From Entomortierella parvispora (Eukaryota; Mortierellomycota; Mortierellomycetes; Mortierellales; Mortierellaceae), in NCBI GenBank assembly GCA_963573315.1, contig OY752145.1:2232001-2296000 (forward strand): a stretch of DNA of 64,000 bases. The letters run 5' to 3'. The translations under genes were made by a program, and so were the position numbers. The notes beneath the pieces are model-generated. The model ran no database searches. It was not told the DNA's origin and saw only the letters and a program-made list of their open reading frames with translations. Of the stretch, positions 43,587 to 54,328 are shown piece by piece. Position 1 is the stretch's first letter. Each line of letters starts with the position of its first letter.

Positions 43587-45425
43587 GAGACCTGGCCAGA
43601 AAGATCCAATCCCAACTATTGCTGGTTTTTTTTGAGAATAGATTTTGACCCTTAATAAATTCGTCCGCGCCACGAACGACTCAAAACAGCTTCGAAAGGC
43701 ACTCCAAAACCTTTTCCGACAATCTGACCCAGCTCCCCATGTCAATCTCGCACATTAAGCGGAATGGCGCACCCGTCACTCGAAATGAGTACTCCATCTT
43801 GATCAACGTACATCATCACCTCTCTGGCGCTGGGCCTCTCCACCACTGCCATAAAAAGCTGACACCGCGCCAGCGACTAGCTTTGGTAACTGGCGTTGGA
43901 ACCCAAGTTGCGCAAAACGCAATTCGACTCGCCATTCGCAACGAGGAGCCTCAGCAAATGACAATTGGACGCCCAAAGCTTGCCATTGATGAGAGTTTGG
44001 GCGCAGCTATTCGGACTTTTATTCTCGAGAATAATAAAGCCGGGATTCCTGTCACCTCGGCTCTGATTCTCAAAGAGTTGGAAGACAACCATGGTCTTTC
44101 GCTCAAGAGACGCACTCTTACACGCTACCTCTTCCATCTTGGACTTACCTACGGGAAGGGTAATCGACGTAATGTCTTTCACGACAAGCCGGCCATTATT
44201 AACTACCGCCATGTCTACCTTGAGCGACGACTGGAAAACCTCAGTGCCAAAGGGTTTCCGATCGTCCCAGAAGTCTTTTTGGATGAAAGCTATTGTCACT
44301 TGGATCACCATACCAAGTACACATGGAAGCCAATTGGAGGAACAGTCAACGAGTCTGGCCGCAAGCCTATGGTTGTTATATTCGGTGCGTTTGTCGTGTA
44401 TCACAACGGCCACAAATTGAAGGGTGAAATCGTGAAGAAGAGCATCTTAATCTGGCCAGTTGTTGGAAAGGCACGCGGGCAGGAAGGTGGAAGGGCGCGA
44501 GACAATGAGGACTGGAGCACAATACCTGATTTCGTTCGGGGAAGCGGTGTTGCTCCCGATTTGCATGATTACCATGGCAACTTCAATGCCGACCTATTCG
44601 AACGCCTCTTCAGGAACTCTGCAAGACACTATCGGACGAATACGGTCCTTGCAATATCCATATGGACGGCGCCAAGTACCACGTACGCCAGGAGAACCCG
44701 CCCCCCAAAGCAAACACTCCTCTTGCTGAAGTCGTTAGGTGGTTTGGAGATAATGGAATCTTACTGCCAACGCGTCCGAATGGCCGACCTATGACGCGCC
44801 TGGGGCTTTTGGAACATATCAAGGATATGAACATCCATCCTGTGTATGCCTCCTATGAGATCGCGGGCGGGTATGGCCATACTATAATGAAGACACCGCC
44901 CTATCATTGTGAACTGCAACCGATCGAGATGCTCTGGGGCATGGTCAAGAACCCAATCGCGTTCAATCCAAACTTGAACGAGACAGTTCTTTCACTAAGA
45001 AATCGATTGCTTGAGGGATTTGCAAGCACCAGCAGTGACCAACTGGTCTCCATCTGGGAGAAGACTGTCAAGATCGGCCAGGACTACTGGGAATTGTACA
45101 ACAGGGACCTTGAGAAGGACCAGGAGACCGAAGACGATGTCAGCGACGAGGGCGACGAAGATATTTTTTACTCTGACGAAGAAGATTAGTTTAATTATTT
45201 ATTTATTTAGAATAATTATTAATTTCTGTGCAACTATACCCATTTTTTTCATAGTTTTTCATTTTGTTGTTGCTCGCTCATTTCACATCCAATTGGTTCC
45301 GCACCTGTGTTGATTGAATCCGAGTTCTGGGGCTTTCAGCCAATGTAAAAATTTAGAATGAAAAAATATTTTATGGTGATGAAAACACCCATTTTATCCG
45401 GACTCAATGTTCCAGGCCAGGTCTC
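43587..45425 (+). mobile_element. Tc1/mariner-type DNA transposon
   Basis: About 1.84 kb. The ends are inverted repeats of about 26 bp: GAGACCTGGCC is perfect at both ends and the rest is about two-thirds matched. TA dinucleotides flank both sides (43585-43586 and 45426-45427), the TA target duplication of this superfamily. It sits between the 3' ends of the MsrA and V-ATPase c genes and carries the transposase described next. Confidence 0.75.
43739..45189 (+). pseudogene. DDE transposase with one frameshift
   Basis: The first frame runs from ATG 43739 and the second to TAG 45187-45189. An N-terminal helix-turn-helix region (TPRQRLALVTGVG..., RPKLAIDESLGAAIR, SLKRRTLTRYLFHLGL) precedes the catalytic core. 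The first Asp is in PEVFLDESYCHLDHHTKYTW, the second in CNIHMDGAKYH, and the third acidic residue in CELQPIEMLWGMVKN. An acidic tail (DEGDEDIFYSDEED) ends the protein. The frame slips once near 44614-44620, where AACTCTGC lacks one base relative to a continuous reading. The two halves otherwise align end to end at about 483 residues. With a single indel the copy is young, or intact and mis-assembled. Confidence 0.8.
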
Positions 45426-45468
45426 TAATAAAAATAAAAAAAAAGACGGCAATAATAACGACGATAAT

Positions 45469-46613
45469 CTAACAAACTGCTCCCGAGGCCTTTGTGTTCA
45501 AGATCAAGGCCACAATGAGTCCGTAAAGAGCCAACACTTCGGCGAAAATAAGCACAAGAATCTAATGCCCGAGGAACAAAAAAGCAAAAATGTGAGTTGA
45601 GCATGTTACGGTTTCAAATTGGTAGATCCCTGTTTGAGGAGGGAGGAAAACATGGAACAGTGACATCGGCAAATCCTTACCATTCCAGTAAAGAGTCTGG
45701 GCTGCTGAGCAGAGGCACGAACACCGGCATCTCCAACAATACCAACGGCAAATCCTGCGGCCATACCGGCCAATCCAACACTGAGACCAGCGCCCAACTG
45801 AATAAATCCTGCAAAGAGCGACATCCGTTGGTCGACTAAAAAAAGTCAGCCGGGGAAAAGGGGTGACGGTAAGTAATGAGCATGTCAGTTGTTTGCTATT
45901 TTGTAGGCCAATTTCGAAAGGAAGAACGACCAACACGACACTATGAGGAGAATCCAGAAACAAAAAAAAAAGTCGACTTACATCCGTTTCCGATCAGGAC
46001 AGAGACAACCAGGCCGTAAATACCAATAATACCAGCCATAATGATGGGGACGACACCCTTCATGATCAAGTCAGGGCGGAGGACACCCATCGAGGTGAGA
46101 CCAACACCAGACTTGGCAGTGCCGTAGGCAGCTCCAAAGCCTAGAGACGAAGGTAGAGAGGACGTGCAAGGGGAGGTTAGAGTGTGCGTCTTGTACACTG
46201 TTTTTGATCCAAAGGGGCGTCGATCCAGGGGGGGCCACGATACAGCGCTGACTTTGAGCTTGTGACCCTTTCTGAGAAGTAAAAGAGCAAGTGACAACAA
46301 ATGCTCGAGGTCCAAAGTCGACCAGTTGAGACGCGTCACAATGGTCCCTGATTTGGAAAGAAAGACTGCATGTAATGCTACGCATTGCATCCGCAATGTG
46401 GGTATTGTTTCATCTCGATGCGGCCAGGACAACAATGTCCTTCCAGGCATCCATGGCTTCAGGCTGCCATGTAAGCCGGTCAGTCGTCAGAATCAGGTCA
46501 ATTCTCCTTGGTGTCGTGTTAGACTTACAGCAAAAGACAATAGCGCTAGTGGCGCCCATCACTCCAAAGAAGGGGGCATAGACGGGGCAGAATTCAGTAG
46601 CAACGAGAGACAT
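45469..46613 (-). CDS. VMA3: V-ATPase proteolipid subunit c
   Basis: Exons 46613-46529, 46140-45982, 45835-45681 and 45561-45469 give 163 aa (yeast Vma3 is 160). Subunit c forms the proton-carrying ring of the vacuolar H+-ATPase. Four transmembrane helices are present: [19 protein letters not shown], then [55 protein letters not shown], and [19 protein letters not shown], whose Glu is the proton-binding residue. [15 protein letters not shown] is the family loop. Vma11 is the near paralog; the short N-terminus and length favour Vma3. A longer frame from 46715 is upstream leader. Confidence 0.95.
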
Positions 46614-46844
46614 TGTGAGGATACAAGTGGGGGCGAGGAGGGGTGGGTGATGGAAGGGTGGATGAGTTGTGGAAGAAGAGAAGGGCTGAAATAAATGGTC
46701 AGGCATGCAGAACACGCATGGGCCACAGAAAAGGGCCTGACTTGTCTTGGCACATTGGGAGCGGATATTACGTCACCGTATTAATGTTTAGGTATATACA
46801 GTGTATCGTAGTCTTAGGGCAATTGGGGCAAGTACGCGCGACAG
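46614..46844. promoter_or_regulatory. Upstream region of the V-ATPase subunit c gene
   Basis: About 230 bp with the presumed promoter. A pyrimidine-rich leader is present on the minus strand (CCACCCTTCCATCACCC-type sequence, about 46640-46665). Confidence 0.35.
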
Positions 46845-47693
46845 CCAGTAGTTCTCAATATTGAAGAGGCGCCTTTAGTGGAGGCCTCTGTTGGTCGAAT
46901 CATGGATGTTGATGGAAAAGGGAATACAGTTCTGAACGAACCATTTGCATTGCGTGCCGCAGTGAGCTACTTTCAAAAACATGACATTTTTCATAGTGGG
47001 ATCTGCAGCTTGTTCGGGCTCAAAAGAGTCCGTCTTTGGATCTTCATGGGATATTGCGGTTTTGCCTAGCCTGGTGCACGTTTTTGACAACAAGGTTTTG
47101 TCAGAGACGGCTCTTATTCCCTCTGAAGCTGTGCGCTGCGACAGCAGCGTTTTGGAGCGCAAAGTTAGAATTGTAGACTTGGATCCACATATTCTCGGAA
47201 CTGACCATCACAGCATGTTACTGAATAAGTTTCTGGAGGCACATACTAAGAACGACTCGCACTTACTATGCGATTGCAGGAAAGTCCCAGCGTTTTACTG
47301 TCTTGCAAAGAACAAGCCAGGACCTGATATTGCGTTTGTTCTCCACATTGAGGAGCATGGTTTTTGTCCTGTTTAATGAAGTCGTGTGAAAATTTGGGCA
47401 AGCGAAAAACGGGAGGAGATCACGATGGTCAAGACTGATGTGGATCAAGACTTTTTCAAGAGATTGATCTCCAAAAGGTTTGTACATGTTCTCCAAAGTG
47501 TTTTCTTGGAATTGTCATTGCTTATCCCACTGAGATACTGGGCATCAGGGACTTTTTTCCGGAGCATCAAAGAAGCAAGCATGCTCTTGAGGCTCAAGAG
47601 GAACAAACCCCACAGTGCATTGTGCTCAGGATTGACAGGGAAAATATGCGTGGCCTCTTTCCCGAAGCACATGTGACGGTACTGATATTTTGA
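46845..47693 (+). pseudogene. Decayed Crinkler-type (CRN) C-terminal domain gene
   Basis: Fragments in three frames read in the order expected of the Crinkler-type proteins abundant in Mortierella and Rhizophagus. First comes EAPLVEASVGRIMDVDGKG and LNEPFALRAAVSYFQKHD. Next is a block with VFGSSWDIAVLPSLVHVF and LAKNKPGPDIAFVLHIEEHG, resembling the restriction-endonuclease-like fold. Last comes GIVIAYPTEILGIRDFFP and LRIDRENMRGLFPEAHV. At least two frameshifts (near 46985-47000 and 47350-47380) and internal stops break the frame, so it is not functional as read. The start is not fixed. The family is known from oomycete effectors, but most fungal members have unknown roles. Confidence 0.6.
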
Positions 47694-49289
47694 AACGCGT
47701 ACATGAACATGTGGATGGGGATGGGGTTGATTGCGTTGAAGAACAGCCTGCGGTCGATTCTAGCTAGTTACAGAAACATAGTGTGCATTCCATAAAAAAA
47801 TAGATTATTACATTTATTGCAACGCTGGGGGTCACTTTCAAAGATAAAACGATCAACTTTATTCGAGAGGTCATCTCCAAATCTTTTGAATCTTTGATAG
47901 GTACATGAATCAATAATGGCCAAAAACCTTCAGACAACGCGACGCGAGCGAAAGTGAAATGAGGATGAGATGAGACGTGAGATAACACAAAGCAGAAGAA
48001 TGCGAAAAACCCCTCCCCACACACACACACACATACACACACACACACACAAAAAAAAAGATGTTCATCTCAAGATAAAAACTGAATGGAAATCGTACAG
48101 AAAAAAATCGCATGGGCACGGGTAAGGAGTTATAAACTTATAATAGTCGCGTCAACATGAGTGTGCCAAGAAAAACAATACTGGTCTACAGTATCACAGA
48201 TCTGGAAGTATGAGCCGCCCTGGAAGGACAGCGTTCGCGTCACTCTGAAGCGCATGTCCTGCTTGCGTTCCTGAAGAATGCACTCCTTTGTAGATAAATC
48301 ATGCTCCATGATCCTCATGTCCGTCATTAAACCGTCCACCAGTGGTATGCCGCATTTTGGAAATATCCCGAGGTTACTTGATTACAATATCATATACGGG
48401 TACTACTAAAGAGAAATCGGAGCCAAGATTCGTTGTTGCCTCTTGCATCGACAGAATCATTGACAGAAAAAGACTCAAGGATGCTTGTAAACTTCATGTC
48501 GGATTTCTTACAACAACCATAAGACTTGACCAAAGGGAAATAGCCCATAATCGTCCCGATCGGATTCGTTTTCCTTTCTGTACTGTCTGTTGTTCGATTC
48601 AAAGACCGTGTAATGTAGCAACACAAAGATGCGTTCAGCTATTGCACATTACCGTAAAGGACGAAGAGGGCTCTGATGATGCACGATTGGATACACGTCT
48701 TACCCAAGGAAGCTTTCCCTTCCCATCCTCTCCGATGGGCTGCCCTGCTCATGAGCCGACTGAATGTAGTCGGATTTGGGTCCGTCTAAAACTCTTCATA
48801 CTGTCAAAGAGCTAGGAACCGTACTGACTGCTGATGATGTTGATTGTAACTTTATTCATGTAACGCACACTTTTTGGTGTTCCCTGACTGTTTCCTTGGA
48901 AACAACGTAACAAATAGCTGCATCACTTCCTTTTTAGGCGCTCCTGTGAAAACAGGTCAAGAGGGGAATGGCGCCAGAGCCATAAAACAGTAGCGTGTTT
49001 CGACATCATCAAGCGGCATCGTCTGACAGCGAAACCATGAAACTCCAGTGTTGGGCGTGGATTCAACAAGCCATGCGTAGCTCGAGTTGCTAAACACCCT
49101 GATAAGGATAAGATCAAGCTTCAAGCAAGCACCGATTATCCACCAGCTGCCAGAATTTCTGCACGTTTCCAAGTGGAGCCACATCTCAATGAGTAGACGT
49201 AACTACGGACTCTTTAGTGCAGAAGATGGGAACAAAAAAAAAGAATGTATTATGTATAGACAAAAATGAAGTGGGTGTATATGATGCAT
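47694..49289. other. Gene-poor interval with possible gene relics
   Basis: About 1.6 kb. Minus-strand stretches at 48130-48330 (RVTRTLSFQGGSYFQICDTV...) and 48960-49180 (LDLILIRVFSNSSYAWLVE...) have protein-like composition but no continuous model or known family. They may be relics. A CA microsatellite lies at 48018-48052. Confidence 0.35.
48018..48052 (+). repeat. (CA)n microsatellite
   Basis: CA dinucleotide run of about 35 bp interrupted once by TA (CACACATACACAC), followed by a short A-run. Confidence 0.9.
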
Positions 49290-51928
49290 CTATTGCTTGA
49301 GTTCAGGAATGTCGTAGTAAAGCTCCAAGGACTCGGGGTTCACCAGCGTACCCGAAGGCACCACGGTCTGGCCCGAGATGATCTTCTTGACTGCAATCTC
49401 GACCTTTTTACCGTTAATGGTATAGGGGATGTCCCGAGTTCGCAAAACGAACGCAGGGACGTGTCTAGGGGAAAGCTGGTTACGGATGTGGGTCTTGATC
49501 CTCGTCACCAAATCGTGGTCCAAGGCTTTTGACGTGGCATCCTCCCCTGGCTTATCTGCAACCTTGAGGAACAAGACCACACGTTCATCCGTACCGTCCT
49601 TCAATGTCTGACCGACACACAGTGAATCCTCGACCTCGGGGTACGTGTCCACAATGTTGTAGATCTCTGCACTTCCAAAACGAACACCGTTAGGGTTCAA
49701 GGTGCCGTCACTCCGACCCAACATGACAATTCCGCCAGTGTTGGGGTTGATCCACACAAAGTCTCCATGGTACCAGACGCCGGCATAGTTATCAAAGTAT
49801 GCGGCCTTGTACTTCTTGTGCTCAGGATCGTCCCAGAAGTACACGGGCATGCAAGGGAAAAGACGAGAGCACACCAGATCACCCGATTCGCCGAAAACGG
49901 CCTTCTGAGGCGCTGTCCAGGCTTCAATCTTCATACCCAGGGATCGGCACTGGATCTCGCCTCTGTACACTGGGAGAGCGGCGTTGTGGGAAGCGAAAAG
50001 AGAGCAAATGTCGGTGCCTCCGGTGATAGATCCAAGCAAGAGATCCTTCTTGATGTGCTCATAGACGAAATCAAAGCTCTCAGGCTTCAAAGGCGATCCG
50101 GTAGAGTAAATCGAGTGCAGCGATGAAAGGTTGTGTTTCTCCTTGGGCTTGTAGCCAGCATCCTCGATCGCCTGAATATACTTGGCACTTGTTCCAAAAG
50201 CAGTGACCTTCTCCTGCTCAACCAACTCCCAGAGAGCACCTGGACCAGGCTTGAAAGGAGAGCCATCGAACAAAACGATCGTAGCTCCGAGAGTCAATCC
50301 AGAAACGAGCCAGTTCCACATCATCCAACCAGTGGTCGTGTACTGGAAGAGAATATCGGAAGAGGACAAGTTACCGTGAAGGATATGCTCCTTCTTGTGC
50401 TGGAGCAGCATGCCTCCTGCAGAATGAACGATGCACTTTGGTTTGCCGGTCGTTCCCGAGGAGAAGAGGATGTAAAGAGGGTGGTTGAAGGGCAAAGGCT
50501 CAAACTCGATCTGCTCCTGGTCGGCCGTCAGTTCCTCAGCAACAATGGGCGCCTCATCCGATGTGGCCAAGAACTCGGCCCAGGTGGTGCCCTTCTCAAC
50601 CGAGGAGGGTTCGCAAGGAGAAGTTGGGACAAAGGGAATCAAAATAACCTTCTCAACCATATCCAAGCCTAAAGACATTCAATAAACGTGTCAGATCCGG
50701 TGTACTGGTAGACGTCTTGCTCAGACGTTCGCCCTTGTTCTGTGAACGTGAAGTAACTTACCCTCCAAAACCTGGCGCAACTTCTGGACATGGTCGTGAG
50801 GACGACCGTTGTAGACGACAGCGTTGACGGAAAAGAGAAGTTTTGGCTTGATCTGCGAGAATCGGTCCAGAACACCCTGTCAACGACAAAAGGGGAGAGG
50901 AAAGAGGAACAGAAACAAAAGAAATTGAAAATGAGCTGATCCGTTCTTTTTTGCACAACTCTAATAATTGACATGCCGACTTCACGGATCTCGATATCAA
51001 AATGTCGAAAGCACAATGTCGTTTTCGGCATGTGGATCAGAAGGCGCGAATAGAGTTGTCCGATCAAGAGTGGGAAGAGCCGCCCAAACAGCATGCGGCA
51101 ATGTCAACAACAAACAGGCAAGTAACATATGACTCAAAAGGATGATAGAACATTGAGAAACGTACAATAGTTCCGAAATCAGGCGAGGTCGAACTCCAGA
51201 TGGCTCCGATACTTGAGGCGGCCAACATGGCGACGATAGCCTCGGGGCAGTTGGCGATATAGCCGGCCACACGATCTCCCTTGGCAACACCGGCCTTGCG
51301 CATGGCCTTTGCGCACTGGCGGACACGGGCATAGAGCTCGGCATAAGAGATCCTGGTAGGGGTCGACTGCAACTCGCCAGTGGCGATTATGGCAGTCTTG
51401 GAAGGGTCCTTGCACCAGAGAGCATTCTCTGCAAAGTTGAGGCGGGAAGACTCGAACCAAGCAGGGAAATCATCCATGGGCACTGATCCGTCAACGACCT
51501 ACAAACGTAAAAGCAGATCAGACGGTAAGGATTTGAAGTGTCCTGAATACCCAAAAAAAAAAAAAAAATCTTTTGGACAGATCGGCGAGGAAGCAAGTCA
51601 AGCTACATACAGGTCCGGTGCAGGGGGTCGACGCAATGACATTGGTGTACTCCCAGACAGCGGTCCAGAACTCTTGGATCTGATCGACGGACCACTGCCA
51701 CAGGTCGTTGTAGTTGGCTACATTGGAAAAGAAGACGTTAGAACAAGGGGTTGTCCTGGATCAATTACGGCGAGAGAGGCTCTTTCTTTTTTTACCCAAG
51801 CCGAGAGAGTGCTTCTGGTTGACGAATACTCTAAACTTTTCCATCTGCTTCTCAACAAGATTAGAGGGGGACCACATCTTGCGGGGGTTGGGGTCCATGC
51901 CCTGATTGTTTGGCTCTGCGTAAGTCAT
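49290..51928 (-). CDS. Acetoacetyl-CoA synthetase
   Basis: Exons 51928-51796, 51717-51611, 51498-51166, 50876-50762 and 50668-49290 give 688 aa, close to the usual 650-690. It is a member of the ANL adenylating superfamily that activates acetoacetate to acetoacetyl-CoA in the cytosol, feeding sterol and fatty-acid synthesis. The N-terminus has the family lead [17 protein letters not shown], then [17 protein letters not shown]. The AMP-binding P-loop is [16 protein letters not shown], followed by [59 protein letters not shown], and the C-terminal Lys region [24 protein letters not shown] and LNPNGVR favour acetoacetyl- over acetyl-CoA synthetase. Phases are consistent throughout. Confidence 0.93.
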
Positions 51929-52908
51929 TGTGAATGGGATGGGATGGGAGAGTGTTTTTCCGAGAGGATGTATCCTTGGGGCTGTTTTGCGATGCCGAGA
52001 TGGAGGGAGGAGGAGGGGAGAGGGGAGAGGGGGATGACGAGGAGGATGGAGGAGAGTGAAAGAAGAAGAAGAAGAGGAGGAGGAGGAAGAAGAAGAAGGG
52101 AGGAGGAGGGGTCGGTGTTGGTCCGTCTGGCTGGGTGGAGCGGCCTTTTTTTTTTTTTTTCATTCTTCAAATCAGTGGTAGTAAGTGGCAATCAATTTAC
52201 GATTTGTAGTCAAAAACGGTGGGGGGGAGAGAGATTATTACGAGAGTGGGACAGTCATCTTGCAGGCACAGGAGGCCCTTTTTTTCTTTGTCTATTTCCC
52301 CCCTGGCCGAGCCTGGCCGAGCTGACCCAAAAATACACTCACACACACTCACAAACAGTCTCTTCCTCACTGCGGCGGACGATCGCCCACCGTGAGAAAG
52401 TTGACACCACCAGACCGCCTTTGGACTTTGGTTGGGGCGGGCCATGGCTGTGTTTGTTTCCTGTTCCCTGTCCTCTCTGCCCTTCGCTCGCCTATCACCA
52501 CATACCTCCCTCCATCTCCTAGACTTATAGTCCGTCCGTCATCCGCGCCACCAACTCTGTTCTTCTTGTCTCTTCTCCTCCACGGACACAGACACCGAGC
52601 AAAGCGCCACCCCTTTTCTGCAGTCAGGTCCTCTTTTATTATTGCAGTCATTCTTTACAGGCACAACCCCCAAAACACTGCCGAACCACAAGCTCGCTCA
52701 TATCACGCAGAGACACACTTCACCCACAATCCCAATAGCACGCACATACACAGCAAGAAAGATAGTTTTTTTTTGTTTCCAAATAGCATCATCATTCTTC
52801 TTTATTCAAAAAAGATAATAATCCTGCCATGTTGCCATGTTTTTTTCCTTGGATCCAGGTTTTTGTTTCTTTCTTTCCACAAAGTGTGTCTTTTCAAGAC
52901 AAAACACT
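51929..52908. other. Region between acetoacetyl-CoA synthetase and uS10 genes
   Basis: About 980 bp. The synthetase side is an almost pure purine run on the + strand (GGAGGAGG/GAAGAAG, 51999-52112), meaning a CT-rich leader for the minus-strand gene. The uS10 side is its 3' UTR. No gene was recognised; long frames here are simple-sequence artefacts. Confidence 0.45.
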
Positions 52909-53274
52909 TTAGAGGGCAAGGGTGACCTCGCACTCGACACCGGACTCGAGGTTGATGGAGGTCAACTGCTTGACAATCTCGGCGGGCGAGTGCAAGTCAA
53001 TGAGACGCTTGTGGATCTTCATCTCGTAGCGGTCCCAGGTCTTGGAACCCTCACCGCAAGGGGACTTGCGGGTGGTGATGCGGAGAACCTTGGTGGGGAG
53101 ACGGACGGGTCCCTTGACACGGAGGTTCTTGTCCTTGGCACGCTGGATGAGGTCAGAGCAGACCTTCTCGAGGTTCTTGACGTTGCGGGAGGTCAAGGTG
53201 ATGCGGATGCGGTGAACGGCAGACTCGACGTTCTCCTCGACACCGGGCTTAGCAGACTTCTGGATGGCAGACAT
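52909..53274 (-). CDS. RPS20: 40S ribosomal protein uS10 (RPS20)
   Basis: A single exon of 121 aa, exactly the size of eukaryotic uS10. It is part of the head of the small subunit. Diagnostic stretches are [59 protein letters not shown] and [14 protein letters not shown], ending [11 protein letters not shown]. Codon use is strongly biased toward C/G-ending codons compared with neighbours, as expected for high expression. The minus-strand leader (53275-53350) is short; no coding intron is present. Confidence 0.97.
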   Translation of the reverse strand: MSAIQKSAKPGVEENVESAVHRIRITLTSRNVKNLEKVCSDLIQRAKDKNLRVKGPVRLPTKVLRITTRKSPCGEGSKTWDRYEMKIHKRLIDLHSPAEIVKQLTSINLESGVECEVTLAL

Positions 53275-54328
53275 GATTGGATGATGAGTCGACTGAGTGA
53301 ATCAAACGATTACAGAGTGAACGTTGGGATTTGGGAAGGAAGAAACAGATGCACCCCGCAGGGGCACGTCCTTTAAGCGATTGTTTTTTTTCTTGTTCGG
53401 TCGGATAAGCCACCGGTCGCTAGTTGGTTAGCCATACGATTACGAAAGCTTCTGTGACACCATTTTTTCTTTTTTCAAATTTTGTCAATTGATTGACATC
53501 GCGCTTTGACGTATTCACCCCGCAACTCTGCCTTTTGCAGCAGGATACTAAAACGTGCTGAAGCTGTCGGGCCACATCTTACACTTCTCGAGTTCTTGAT
53601 GGCGACAAAGGGCTATCGACATGGACGTACTACCAGGCCAGAGTGTGGGAATGTCTGAGAGCCCGCGTCTTCATGGCGCCGAGGGGCTATCGACATGGAC
53701 GTGCTCCCCGGCTAGATCTCATGACCCCTAATTTTGATGGCGCCGGAGGGCTATCGACTTGACGTACTCCCAGGCCAGAGCGTGTTGAAGTCTGAGAGCC
53801 CACATCTTGATGGCGCCGAGGGGCTATCGACATGGACGTGCTCCCCGACCAGATCTCATGACCTCCTGAGAGCCCGATCGACCTTGGGGCAATTTCCCTG
53901 TTAGGTCAGTTGAGCACGGACGCTGTACGCGTGGACAGCAAAATGAACAGGAGGTCAAAGGCTTTTTTCTCGGTGCCACATTACACTTTGCATCCGATCC
54001 TGGGAGAAAAGAGAGGCCAATCAGACGAATGAAAGAAGCGGGATAGAATTAGAGGGGGAAATATTTGATTCGCATAGCCACCAACGCGTCGATCGCAAGC
54101 GCTACTTTTATGGTTACGATGACCACAAGCGCAACTTTGCAAGTATCGCGGCTCTGATTCTCTGGATTTCATAACCTCCCCCTGGAGTCTGTTCCTGATT
54201 GAATGATCAACCATACGCGTTGATGTTCACCAAGTTGTATAAAAGACACCGATCAAACCCTTCCTTACACCAAAAGTCCTCCTTACTCGCCCATATCACA
54301 GTTTCCACATCTCCCAACCGTCGACAGC
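53275..54328. promoter_or_regulatory. Divergent region with tandem repeats and a TATA box
   Basis: About 1.05 kb. It contains the uS10 promoter side, the tandem repeat block at 53598-53850, and a TATA box (TATAAAAG at 54238-54245) about 85 bp before the APH-like gene start. Confidence 0.5.
53598..53868 (+). repeat. Compound tandem repeat, ~138-bp unit, two copies
   Basis: A core reading about GATGGCGCCGAGGGGCTATC followed by GACATGGACGTGCTCCC occurs four times, starting near 53598, 53671, 53736 and 53809. Spacings alternate 73, 65 and 73 bp, so the true unit is about 138 bp repeated twice, each with two related halves. Between cores, CAGGCCAGAG...TCTGAGAGCCC and AGATCTCATGACC alternate. No frame is conserved. 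Confidence 0.85.

Noticed and set aside
51999-52163. Glu/Arg- and Pro/Leu-rich frames on both strands
   Set aside because: Translation of a purine tract in the leader of the synthetase gene.
53598-53868. CRISPR-like array
   Set aside because: Eukaryotic context, only two full units with related halves, and no unique spacers between identical repeats.
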